Assembly (NCBI GenBank): GCA_009786075.1
Contig: WQTX01000024.1
Location: 1 to 32,377 of the forward strand
Source of the DNA: Bacteroidota bacterium
GTDB taxonomy: Bacteria > Bacteroidota > Bacteroidia > Bacteroidales > UBA1715
Direction of reading: 5' to 3'
Length of the DNA stretch: 32,377 nucleotides
The notes below the pieces were generated by a model. The model saw only the letters and a list, made by a program, of their open reading frames with translations. It was not told the DNA's origin and searched no databases. This document shows positions 1-7,942 of this stretch, in pieces. How positions within the stretch are numbered: the first letter of the stretch is position 1; the number at the start of each line of letters is the position of its first letter. Position numbers and translations under genes: made by a program.

Positions 1-359
1 CAAACTCTCTTAAATCAATGAACACAGGCGATGCTTCGACAAGCTCAGCAACCACAGCAACCCAAGAAATGTATCTCTCAGATTCTCAAATTTCCGAAAC
101 ACTAAAACTCTACCAAAATGCACCAAACCCATTTAACGAACGCACAACTATTAAATGTTTTGTACCTCAAAATATTCAAAAAGCGCAATTATGTGTGTAC
201 AATATGAAGGGTATACAGGTGCAATGTTTGTCTATTACGGAACGGGGCGATGTTGAAATTCACATAGAAGCTGGAGCGCTTTCTTCGGGCGTTTACAGTT
301 ATGTGTTGATAGGCGACGGTGCTGCGAGTGATACTAAACAAATGATTTTGACAAAATAG
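1..359 (+). CDS. C-terminal end of a T9SS-sorted surface protein (5' end outside window)
   Basis: The reading frame is open back to the window edge, so the ATG at 18 is probably internal and this is the tail of a larger gene. The visible part has a Ser/Thr/Ala-rich linker followed by a type A T9SS C-terminal sorting domain. Its hallmarks are LYQNAPNPFNE near the start, a VYNMKGIQVQ strand, GVYSYVLIGDG and the final KQMILTK. In this family the domain directs export across the outer membrane by the Por system and is then cleaved. This 'QNAPNPF' variant is often seen on tail-fibre or S74-peptidase-like Bacteroidota proteins, but the functional part is not in the window. It lies 14 bp before the next gene on the same strand. 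Confidence 0.8.
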   Translation, partial: NSLKSMNTGDASTSSATTATQEMYLSDSQISETLKLYQNAPNPFNERTTIKCFVPQNIQKAQLCVYNMKGIQVQCLSITERGDVEIHIEAGALSSGVYSYVLIGDGAASDTKQMILTK

Positions 360-373
360 AGGGGGATTGAAAT

Positions 374-1486
374 ATGAAAAAAATATCTAAAATACTGTGC
401 ACAGTGTTGCTAAGCATACTATGCTTGGTAACACTGCACACCGCCACAGCGCAAGGCTACGACCCCACAGAATACAACCCCGCCGATGTGGAAGTAATTA
501 ATAACCTGATAGCAAACAATGGCTTACAGGCAATACCCAATGACCCCGAAGGGTGGGAGAATACCCTTGTTTTGCACTCTTGGGGTTACGATTATGTACC
601 CATGATTGAATGGGACAATTCTACTCCAAAGCAGATATTGTCGGTAACCTTAATAAATAAAGGATTAACAGGACATGCATCATTTGCAGGATTAGAAACA
701 ATGTGGTGGTTGGATTGTTCTAACAACGACTTAACCGGAATTGATGTAACAGGTAATAACTCATTGTGGTGGTTAGATTGCTCTAATAACGACTTAACCG
801 GAATTGATATAACAAGTAATAATTCGTTGTGGGGAATAGATTGTTCAAACAATAACTTAACCGAGCTTGACTTATCAAGTAATGGAGCATTGCAGAAGTT
901 AAGATGCTTAAACAACAACATAACCGAACTTGACCTAACAGGAACATGCATAATGAGATACGGAGAGTGGCCACTTACGCTTACATTACATAAAAAAGAA
1001 ACCGGAGTGTACTCATCGACAAAAATTCCCGGATTTATTTCTCGTTCTCAACCAATGTTTATGAATCCGGCAATTAGCTTTGAGATAATTAGTTACGAAA
1101 ATTACATACCGACAAGTAGATTAACAAGTATTGATACCACTGTAACCTCAACTATGTATTTAATACAAACTGATGATATTGGACTGGTTTCTGCATACGG
1201 TTACATAAAAATTGCTTATTCCGATGAACCGGAAACCGGAATTAGCATATCAGATAGAGATAAATTGAAAATTTACCTCTATCTTGCCAATGATATGTTG
1301 ATTGTGGAAAGTGAAAAATCTATACCCATTACAACAATAGTGTACGATATGCTTGGTAAAAAAGTTCTTACCCACTCCTCGCAAGGCTCTACGGAAATTA
1401 ACACAAGCCGGTTACAGAATGGAGTGTATATTGTTACAGTTCTTTCGGAGGGTACAATTATTCAAAATACTAAAATTATAAAATGA
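374..1486 (+). CDS. Secreted leucine-rich-repeat protein with T9SS sorting domain
   Basis: 370 residues. A signal peptide covers about residues 1-26, ending near TATAQG. Residues about 110-190 carry four 21-residue leucine-rich repeats of the form LWWLDCSNNDLTGIDVTGNNS; the first two units are almost identical in protein and DNA. A short region without recognised domain follows. The last ~75 residues form a type A sorting domain (VYDMLGKKVL, LQNGVYIVTV, final TKIIK). LRR proteins of this layout are surface-exposed and usually bind proteins or glycans; the ligand here is unknown. The start is supported by the signal peptide and by a purine-rich stretch about 10 bases upstream. It is followed after 7 bp by the phosphoesterase gene, suggesting cotranscription. 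Confidence 0.85.
   Translation: MKKISKILCTVLLSILCLVTLHTATAQGYDPTEYNPADVEVINNLIANNGLQAIPNDPEGWENTLVLHSWGYDYVPMIEWDNSTPKQILSVTLINKGLTGHASFAGLETMWWLDCSNNDLTGIDVTGNNSLWWLDCSNNDLTGIDITSNNSLWGIDCSNNNLTELDLSSNGALQKLRCLNNNITELDLTGTCIMRYGEWPLTLTLHKKETGVYSSTKIPGFISRSQPMFMNPAISFEIISYENYIPTSRLTSIDTTVTSTMYLIQTDDIGLVSAYGYIKIAYSDEPETGISISDRDKLKIYLYLANDMLIVESEKSIPITTIVYDMLGKKVLTHSSQGSTEINTSRLQNGVYIVTVLSEGTIIQNTKIIK
701..943 (+). repeat. Coding 63-bp tandem repeats (LRR units)
   Basis: Four in-frame 63-bp units start at about 701, 764, 827 and 890. Units 1 and 2 differ at only a few bases, and units 3 and 4 are more diverged. Each encodes one 21-residue LRR. Near-identity of adjacent units suggests recent duplication. 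Confidence 0.75.
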
Positions 1487-1493
1487 TATTGAT

Positions 1494-3221
1494 ATGAAAA
1501 CAAATATACACATAAGAAAAATAGCTACAGGCATAGTACTTTGTGTTACTATGCTATTGAACAGCTTTTTAGCTGTTGCGCAAAAACCACAAAAAGTAGT
1601 AATGAACCTTACGCAAAGCCCTGCAACCGAAATGGCATTCAATTGGTTTACTACAACCAATACCACCGGCGAACAAGTGCAAATTGCAACGGGAACAGTT
1701 ACCAATCCAAATTTATTTGTGCCGTTCAAAACCGTAAATGCTACTACTAATCAAAATAGACACAAAGCTGTTGTTACCGACTTGTCGCCTAATACTAAGT
1801 ATTCGTTTCGTGTAGGGAAAGCAGGTTTATGGTCGGAGATTGGCTCATTTACCACCGCCAAGGCAGGTAAAGAGCCTTTTTCATTTCTGTATGTAACCGA
1901 TACGCAAGTAGATACACTTAATATTAAAAATAATGAATGGAGAAAAAATGTTAAATCAGCATTTACCCAATGCCCAAATGTAAATTTTTGGTTGCACTGC
2001 GGGGATTTTGCAAGGGACTGGTTTGCAGGTAATTTTGACTCAGTCATTGCACAACAGCAAGATTATTTCTATAAGTATCCTTTTGCTCCAACGCAAGGAA
2101 ATCATGACAATCCGGCTATCAATTCCTTTAATAATTTAAATATTGCTTCATTTGACTCGTATGGTAATGGTAGCACCTACACCTTTACTTACGGCGATGT
2201 GCAATTTTTTGCAATCAATAGCGAACTTTATGGAAATCAGCTTGATGCGTATAAATCCAATTTATCGGCATGGATGACAGCCAATGTAAAAGCGCGCCCC
2301 GATATTAAATGGCGTATTGTATATTATCACAAAGTTGCTTATAGTGGTTCAGGAGGAATAACAGGCGATACAAAATGTCGTGACTGGCGCGATGCTATGG
2401 CTCCATTATTTGATGCCTTAGACATAGATATAGCTTTTCAAGGACACTCTCATGTTTACGATGTGATAGGTCCGGTAAAAAACAAAGCATTAGTTCCGGG
2501 AGCGGTAAAAGATGTTCAACAAGGGGCTGGATTGATAAACTTTCCTCAAAACGCAAACGGCAAATCAGGAGGCACTTTTAACGTACAGGAAGGTACTTTG
2601 TATTTCACGAACGGTTCTTTTGGTGATTGGTACTATGCTCCGTTATCTACAACACAACTGTCCAGTAATATAACCGTTTTTGATATTCCGAATTATTCGT
2701 CCTTAGCTACCGGTCGTGTGGGGAGTTTCTGTGCTGCGTCAAGTTATGCGCTAAATTGTGGGACAAATAATACAACTTCCACTTACAGCAATGTATCGGT
2801 TTCTTCCGACAGCATTATTATTAGCACTTATGCAGCTGTTAATGGAGTTTCTACGCTTTTTGATAAAATCAAAGTGGTAAAGCATTGTATTCCTTCTCCT
2901 AATGCCCCCAGTGACACCACAATAAACGGTACAAAAACATGGGATAAACCAAATATAGGAAATGTTACCATTCCGTCAAATGCTACATTAATAGTAAAAA
3001 CAAATATAACAGCGGCAAATTGTAGTGTAATAACTATTCAAAATGGCGGAAAGTTAATTGTAGATGGCGGTACTATTGATGGTGCTACTATTATCGCAAA
3101 AAGCGGCAGTAACTGCACCATACAAAACAATGGAAAAATACTGTTAAAAAAATTCGACGATTTTGATATACAATTAGGAGCTACGTTTGATTTAATTTCC
3201 GGCGAAGTTTCCCCGAAATAA
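1494..3221 (+). CDS. Secreted metallophosphoesterase, purple-acid-phosphatase-like
   Basis: 575 residues. A signal peptide (1-29, ending VAQ) is followed by a fibronectin-III-like domain (about 33-125) of the type that precedes purple acid phosphatases. The calcineurin-like catalytic domain shows the metal-ligand motifs in order: TDTQ (Asp136), GDFARDW (Asp171), GNHDN (Asn203, His204), YYHK, and GHSHVY (His318, His320). These predict a two-metal phosphomonoesterase or diesterase acting outside the inner membrane. The C-terminal part (about 475-575) resembles the short beta-rich repeats common before sorting domains. The protein stops at SGEVSPK without a sorting domain, yet one is encoded immediately downstream in the -1 frame. 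The frame is probably broken near the CCCC run at 3211-3214; see the next feature. Confidence 0.85.
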   Translation: MKTNIHIRKIATGIVLCVTMLLNSFLAVAQKPQKVVMNLTQSPATEMAFNWFTTTNTTGEQVQIATGTVTNPNLFVPFKTVNATTNQNRHKAVVTDLSPNTKYSFRVGKAGLWSEIGSFTTAKAGKEPFSFLYVTDTQVDTLNIKNNEWRKNVKSAFTQCPNVNFWLHCGDFARDWFAGNFDSVIAQQQDYFYKYPFAPTQGNHDNPAINSFNNLNIASFDSYGNGSTYTFTYGDVQFFAINSELYGNQLDAYKSNLSAWMTANVKARPDIKWRIVYYHKVAYSGSGGITGDTKCRDWRDAMAPLFDALDIDIAFQGHSHVYDVIGPVKNKALVPGAVKDVQQGAGLINFPQNANGKSGGTFNVQEGTLYFTNGSFGDWYYAPLSTTQLSSNITVFDIPNYSSLATGRVGSFCAASSYALNCGTNNTTSTYSNVSVSSDSIIISTYAAVNGVSTLFDKIKVVKHCIPSPNAPSDTTINGTKTWDKPNIGNVTIPSNATLIVKTNITAANCSVITIQNGGKLIVDGGTIDGATIIAKSGSNCTIQNNGKILLKKFDDFDIQLGATFDLISGEVSPK

Positions 3222-3277
3222 ATTATAACCCCAATGCCACCGACGACGACGACTCGTGTGATTATGGAACTGCGGTG

Positions 3278-3299
3278 GAGACGTTGCAGGCAACGTCTC
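3278..3299. repeat. Palindromic repeat in sorting-domain frame (1 of 3)
   Basis: Inverted repeat with 10-bp perfect arms, GAGACGTTGC at 3278-3287 and its complement at 3290-3299, separated by 2 nt. It has the same GAGACG…CGTCTC outer sequence as the next repeat. Confidence 0.7.
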
Positions 3300-3346
3300 T
3301 ACAAATTTTTCCTAACCCAACAACCGGCGAATTGACGATTGCCGGC

Positions 3347-3374
3347 GTAGAGACGCAATGCATTGCGTCTCTAC
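3347..3374. repeat. Perfect 28-bp palindrome in sorting-domain frame (2 of 3)
   Basis: The half-site GTAGAGACGCAATG at 3347-3360 is followed directly by its exact reverse complement at 3361-3374. It encodes the residues VETQCIASL within the sorting domain, between the first and second conserved strands. Confidence 0.85.
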
Positions 3375-3416
3375 CACAAACCATTGAAATTTACGATAAT
3401 ACCGGTCGTCTCGTAG

Positions 3417-3438
3417 GGGCGAACCTGCGTGTTCGCCC
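3417..3438. repeat. Palindromic repeat in sorting-domain frame (3 of 3)
   Basis: Arms GGGCGAAC (3417-3424) and GTTCGCCC (3431-3438) flank a 6-nt loop, CTGCGT. It encodes GANLRVRP in the sorting domain. From memory, repeats of this sequence are dispersed in several bacterial phyla; this was not checked. Confidence 0.7.
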
Positions 3439-3665
3439 TGACAACACAATCAACATTTCGCATTTGCCCAATGGCGTGTATTTTATACAGATAAATGGTA
3501 AACGGGTAAGTGTTGTAAAACGGTAATTGATTGTCTATTTTAATGTTTTCTTTTCTTCGTTCAGCAGTACCGAAAAAACGAACAAATTGCTTTATTGAAA
3601 AGTTTGGTGGCGGAAGTAAGGTTTGCATTGGCTGGTTGAAACTGCTAATTAAAATTCTTTTCATA

Positions 3666-3688
3666 AAATTAGTAAAATAAATTTAATT
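3666..3688. repeat. 23-bp AT-rich sequence shared with 8624-8646
   Basis: The 23 bases here, beginning AAATTAGTAAAATAAA, are identical to 8624-8646. Both copies are followed within about 20 bp by CGAAAAAT. One lies upstream of the patatin gene and the other upstream of the divergent alkD-like gene. The role is unknown. Confidence 0.5.
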
Positions 3689-3723
3689 AGCGTATTTTCG
3701 GCACGAAAAATAACCACCAAACC

Positions 3724-4506
3724 ATGGAAACCACACCAGAATTCGGATTTTCGCTTAGCGGAGGCGGTGCGCGCGGCGTTGTGCAATTGGGAATTATGCA
3801 AGCCTTGTACGAAGCAGGCATTAGACCAACAATTATAGCCGGCACAAGCATGGGGGCTATCAATGGCTTGTTTTTGGCGGCAGGCTACACACCCAAAGAA
3901 ACATACGAAATTTTGCTTAAAAATTTCGACCGCAAAGCTATTCCTTATTGGCGGGGCGTGCGAAAAGGATTTCAAAATTTGATACAAATCTTTCAAAAAT
4001 ATATAGATGTTACTTGTTTCGAGGATTTAGATATACCATTATATGTGTCGGCAACGAATTTGAACACCGGCAAAAATGAATTGGCTTCACAAGGCAATCT
4101 TTTGTTTGATTATGTTATAGCTTCGGCGTCAATTCCTATTATTTTCCCGCCGCGCATTATCAATAAGCACCATTACGTAGACGGCGGCGCAAGCAATAAT
4201 TTCCCCACACGGGTGTTGGTGGGCAAATGCGACAAAATTATAGGCATACACGTCAATCACATTGCCGAAATGAACGATTTTCGCAATATGTTTGCCATTG
4301 TTGAGCGCATTTACCGCATTGCCATACATTCGGCAATAGCCGACCGCTTTGACCTGTGCGATTTTTGCATAGACCCCGAAGAAATTATGAAATATTCCAT
4401 GTTCGATTTCGATAAAATGACCGAAATTTACAAATTAGGGTATCGCTTGGGTAAGGATTTTTTGAGCAAAAATAAACAAGAGTTAGTAAATATGCCAATA
4501 GGATAA
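3724..4506 (+). CDS. Patatin-like phospholipase (RssA type)
   Basis: 260 residues, the usual size for bacterial single-domain patatins. All elements of the Ser-Asp dyad enzyme are present. The oxyanion loop GGGARG is at 13-18, the nucleophile motif GTSMG is at 40-44 with Ser42, and the catalytic DGG has Asp153. The family hydrolyses acyl ester bonds of phospholipids or lysophospholipids. No signal peptide or membrane segment is visible, so a cytoplasmic or membrane-associated enzyme is expected. ATG 3724 follows closely the AT-rich leader; a weak promoter-like TATTTTCG lies at 3692-3699. The last codons (NMPIG) are already part of the octamer repeat array that fills the gap to secDF. Confidence 0.9.
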   Translation: METTPEFGFSLSGGGARGVVQLGIMQALYEAGIRPTIIAGTSMGAINGLFLAAGYTPKETYEILLKNFDRKAIPYWRGVRKGFQNLIQIFQKYIDVTCFEDLDIPLYVSATNLNTGKNELASQGNLLFDYVIASASIPIIFPPRIINKHHYVDGGASNNFPTRVLVGKCDKIIGIHVNHIAEMNDFRNMFAIVERIYRIAIHSAIADRFDLCDFCIDPEEIMKYSMFDFDKMTEIYKLGYRLGKDFLSKNKQELVNMPIG

Positions 4507-4648
4507 TATGCCAATGTGCCAATGTGCCAATAAGGCAATATGCCAATTAGAAAATTAATAATTCGACAATTAGCACATTAAATTATTGGCAAATTAGCAT
4601 ATTGGCATATTGAAGAATTGGCATATTATCACATTGGCACATTAATTT
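4489..4648. repeat. 8-bp-period degenerate tandem array with inverted halves
   Basis: From 4489 to 4648 the sequence can be cut into 20 consecutive 8-mers without losing phase; nearly every unit begins AAT or ATT. The left half repeats units such as AATATGCC and AATGTGCC. The right half repeats units such as ATTGGCAT and ATTGGCAC, the reverse complement of the left-hand word (ATGCCAAT). The array thus forms a long imperfect palindrome. It begins inside the 3' end of the patatin gene and ends just before the secDF promoter. Confidence 0.8.
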
Positions 4649-4662
4649 TCTGCTGATAATGA

Positions 4663-4690
4663 TTGCGTAATAAAAAAATATCTATATTTG
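4663..4690 (+). promoter_or_regulatory. Predicted Bacteroidota promoter for secDF
   Basis: A -7 element TATATTTG (4683-4690) fits TAnnTTTG. TTG at 4663-4665 lies 17 bp upstream as a -33 candidate. Transcription would begin near 4697, leaving a leader of about 55 nt before the secDF ATG. Confidence 0.6.
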
Positions 4691-4753
4691 CGCTCTGAAT
4701 TTTACTGCCATGTAAAAATGGTTTTTTAGATACTTAATTAATAAATAATACAC

Positions 4754-7753
4754 ATGCAAAACAAAGGATTTATACGCTTATTTACCGCTTTATTGATATT
4801 GGCGGCTATCTATTCGCTTTCGTTTACATTTTTCACTATGAAAGCCAATCGCGATGCCGATAAATATGCGCAAGGAAATGAACAACGCCGGAAAGAATTT
4901 TTAGATTCACTCTCTCGTCTCGATAGTTACTACAACTTTTTGGGACTTCGTAAATTTAGCTATGACGACGTTCAAAAACACAGTTTGAATTTAGGTCTCG
5001 ACCTTAAAGGAGGTATGAACGTTACGCTCAGAATTTCAATTGAAGATTTGATTTTGAACCTGTCGAGCGATGGCAGACAAGATACGATGTTGATGAAAGT
5101 GCTGGCTCGTACCAACGAATTGGAGCGCGATTCACGTGAAAAATATGTTGCGCTTTTTGGTAAAGCATTCCAAGAATTGTTTCCACAAGAAAATTTACGT
5201 TCGCACTTTATTGCTAACGAGGCAATGAATTCTAAAATCAAATTTGATTCAAGTAACGAAGATGTGTTGAAAGTGCTTGAAGCAGAAGCAGACGCAGCCC
5301 TTGCAAACTCTTTCGATATTATTCGTACTCGTATCGACCGTTTTGGTGTGGTACAACCAAATATTCAGAACCTCGGTAACGGACGTGTATTGGTGGAATT
5401 GCCCGGTGTGGTTGACCAAGACCGTGTGCGTGATTTATTGCAAAGTTCGGCGAAATTGGAATTTTGGGAAACATTCAACGCTTCGGAAGTTATTAATGTA
5501 ATATTTGAAATAAACAACGTGCTTGCCGATTTGGCAAAAGTGGGCAATAAAGCTGACGAAAAACCAAAAGTTGCCGAAAAAGATACGGCAAAAGCAGAAG
5601 TTGCACAAAAAGAACTTTCGCTTAAAGAACAATTACAAGATAGCACAGCACTTGCTACACAGGCAGACGCACAAAAATCGCAAGAGGAAGCACAACGTGA
5701 AAATCCGCTTTTCAAATTCTTAACACCAAACATAAGTCAAGAAGGTTATCCGGGTTATGGTCCGATTGTAGGTTTTGCTCAAAAAGCAGATATTCACCGT
5801 GTTGACTCATTATTAGCATCGAAAGAAATACAAGAGTTTTTACAGGCAAATGCTCCCGAATTGAAATTAGCTTGGGGTAAAAAAGCAAATCAAAACGGTT
5901 ATTATGAGTTAATAGCGCTGAAAAACGTAGGCGGCGAAGGCAGACCGGCACTCGACGGTAGCGTGGTTGTTGATGCCCGTCCGGAATTTAGCAACACCGG
6001 CGGTGGTGCAAGCGTACAAATGACAATGAATAGCGATGGTGCCCGTGAATGGCGTCGTTTGACACGCGAAAATAAAGAGCGTTCAATAGCAATCGTACTT
6101 GACGGAAATGTGTATTCGTTCCCAACCGTGCAAAATGAAATTCCCAATGGTATTTCGTCGATTACCGGTAACTTTACCATTGCCGAAGCAACCGACCTTG
6201 CTAATATCTTGAAATCGGGTAAACTTTCGGCTGCAACCAAAATTGAGTATTCTGAATTTGTTGGTCCTTCACTTGGTAAGGAATCTATTAACAAAGGACT
6301 TATGTCGGTAGTAGTAGCCTTATTTTTCTTGTTTGGTTACTTATTCTTTTACTATCGCAAAGCGGGGCTTGTTGCCAACGTTGCGTTGATACTCAACTTA
6401 TTTTTGGTATTCGGTGTGCTTGCATCGCTTGGTGCGGTACTTACCCTTTCGGGTATTGCCGGTATAGTGCTTTCGTTGGCAATAGCAATCGACGTCAACG
6501 TAATTATTTACGAACGTGTGCGTGAGGAACTCACTGCGGGTAAAGGCATGAAACTTGCAATTGCCGATGGTTTTAAAGGCTCGTATTCGGCAATTATCGA
6601 CAGTAACGTTACCTCCCTTATTATCGGTATTATATTGTATATGTTCGGAAAAGGTTCTATACAAGGTTTTGCCACCACGTTGATTATAGGTATTTTAACA
6701 ACATTGTTCTGCGGTATTTTCATTACTCGTTTGATTTTTGAAGCGTTCTTGTCGAAAAAACAAAACATTTCGTTCGACCGTAAATTTACTCGTAATGCAT
6801 TCAAAAACATCAATTTTGATTTCATGGGCAATCGCAACAAGTTTTACCTCATGTCGGGTATTCTTATCGTTGGTAGTGCTCTTGCAATTACAGTGCGCGG
6901 TTTCCAAGTTGGAGTTGATTTCAAAGGCGGGCGTTCGTACGTTGTAGCTCTCGAAGGTGAACGCAATGTCGCTGCAATTGAAGAATCATTGGCACTACAC
7001 TTTAACAACAGTATTCCCGAAGTAAAAACCTACGGTGCAAACAGTGTGAAAATTACAACCGATTTTATGATTCACGACAAAAATGCGAATGCAGATAGCG
7101 TAAGTGAAGCTCGTTTGTTCCAAGGTTTACGTCCATTCTTGCCCACGGGAACTACGCAAGCCGATTTTATGAAAAACAATTTGAAGCAATCAAATATGGT
7201 TGGTCCAACAATTGCAAACGATATGATTTGGGCAGCAACTATTTCAATTATTGTATCGCTTATATGTATGTTTATTTATATTTTCATACGTTTCCGCAAC
7301 TGGGAATTTGGTTTAAGTGCAGCCCTTTCTTTGGCGCACGACGTGTTTGTGGTAATGGGAGTATTTGCACTCTTACACGGACTTTTACCATTCTCAATGG
7401 AAGTAGGACAAGAATTTATAGCGGCATTGCTTACCGTAATTGGTTATTCGTTGAACGACTCGATAATAATTTTCGACCGTATTCGTGAAATGCGTACCGA
7501 ATATCCAAAACGTAATACTATCAAATTGTTCAATCAAGGTATAAATAGTACATTGAGCCGTACCATTACAACATCGTCTACTACTTTGTTGGTATTGTTA
7601 ATCATATTCTTCTTCGGCGGCGACTCTATGAAAGGTTTCATATTTGCAATGATAATAGGGGTGTTCATTGGTTCATACTCTTCTATATTCTTTGGTTCGC
7701 CGTTAGCATACGAAATGCTTAAAAAAGGTAAAAAAACAATAGAAACCGAATAA
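4754..7753 (+). CDS. secDF: Protein translocase SecD-SecF fusion
   Basis: 999 residues, the usual length of the fused SecDF of Bacteroidota. It uses the proton gradient to pull preproteins through SecYEG on the periplasmic side. After an N-terminal membrane segment (about 8-28) comes the SecD signature LGLDLKGG (about 79-86). The periplasmic P1 region contains RIDRFGVVQPNI, LVELPGV and an unusual Lys/Glu/Gln/Ala-rich insert at about 262-316. Membrane segments lie at about 517-655. The SecF half starts near 696 with a membrane segment and has VGVDFKGG around Asp722. It ends with membrane segments from about 824 to 985, including the conserved GYSLNDSIIIFDRIRE. It stands alone between its own promoter and a terminator. 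Confidence 0.97.
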   Translation: MQNKGFIRLFTALLILAAIYSLSFTFFTMKANRDADKYAQGNEQRRKEFLDSLSRLDSYYNFLGLRKFSYDDVQKHSLNLGLDLKGGMNVTLRISIEDLILNLSSDGRQDTMLMKVLARTNELERDSREKYVALFGKAFQELFPQENLRSHFIANEAMNSKIKFDSSNEDVLKVLEAEADAALANSFDIIRTRIDRFGVVQPNIQNLGNGRVLVELPGVVDQDRVRDLLQSSAKLEFWETFNASEVINVIFEINNVLADLAKVGNKADEKPKVAEKDTAKAEVAQKELSLKEQLQDSTALATQADAQKSQEEAQRENPLFKFLTPNISQEGYPGYGPIVGFAQKADIHRVDSLLASKEIQEFLQANAPELKLAWGKKANQNGYYELIALKNVGGEGRPALDGSVVVDARPEFSNTGGGASVQMTMNSDGAREWRRLTRENKERSIAIVLDGNVYSFPTVQNEIPNGISSITGNFTIAEATDLANILKSGKLSAATKIEYSEFVGPSLGKESINKGLMSVVVALFFLFGYLFFYYRKAGLVANVALILNLFLVFGVLASLGAVLTLSGIAGIVLSLAIAIDVNVIIYERVREELTAGKGMKLAIADGFKGSYSAIIDSNVTSLIIGIILYMFGKGSIQGFATTLIIGILTTLFCGIFITRLIFEAFLSKKQNISFDRKFTRNAFKNINFDFMGNRNKFYLMSGILIVGSALAITVRGFQVGVDFKGGRSYVVALEGERNVAAIEESLALHFNNSIPEVKTYGANSVKITTDFMIHDKNANADSVSEARLFQGLRPFLPTGTTQADFMKNNLKQSNMVGPTIANDMIWAATISIIVSLICMFIYIFIRFRNWEFGLSAALSLAHDVFVVMGVFALLHGLLPFSMEVGQEFIAALLTVIGYSLNDSIIIFDRIREMRTEYPKRNTIKLFNQGINSTLSRTITTSSTTLLVLLIIFFFGGDSMKGFIFAMIIGVFIGSYSSIFFGSPLAYEMLKKGKKTIETE

Positions 7754-7775
7754 TTCAACAGTATTGATTTTACAT

Positions 7776-7812
7776 AAAAAGGGGCTGCCTTGTTTTTAAG
7801 ACAGCCCTTTTT
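7776..7812 (+). terminator. Intrinsic terminator after secDF
   Basis: A run of A and GGGGCTG, then a loop around TTGTTTTTAAG, then CAGCCC and a run of T, 23 bp after the secDF stop. The A and T tracts make it potentially bidirectional, though alkD on the other strand ends 130 bp away. Confidence 0.8.
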
Positions 7813-7942
7813 GTATGTAATTGTTTTTTGAAAATCTCACAAAAATTCTATCGGGTTTGTTTCAAAACAAAAAATAGTTATTACATTTATAAGTATTTGG
7901 ATTTAGAGGTTAGGGATTAGAAATAACTTGTTTCCTCGTCTC

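Larger units (their letters stand above)
3222..3526 (+). pseudogene. Detached T9SS sorting domain of the upstream phosphoesterase (frameshifted)
   Basis: This frame has no convincing start of its own: the only candidate, GTG at 3275, lies inside the domain. Read from 3221 it gives NYNPNATDDDDSCDYG, the 'NYNP-AT-DDGSC' linker that in many Bacteroidota surface proteins precedes the sorting domain. IFPNPTTGELTI, IEIYDNTGRLV, LPNGVYFIQI and a final VVKR follow, a full type A domain. Adding one C to the CCCC run at 3211-3214 joins it in frame to the phosphoesterase (…VSPEINYNP…). It could be a true frameshift mutation or a homopolymer error in the assembly. The domain also carries in-frame insertions encoded by palindromic repeats. 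Confidence 0.7.

Noticed and set aside
592-974. Antisense open frames across the LRR repeats
   Set aside because: They mirror the 63-bp repeats of the plus-strand gene, which has a signal peptide and sorting domain; the antisense products have no recognisable feature.
4489-4648. CRISPR array
   Set aside because: Units are 8 bp with no spacers of 25-40 bp and no cas genes nearby; this is a short-period tandem array.
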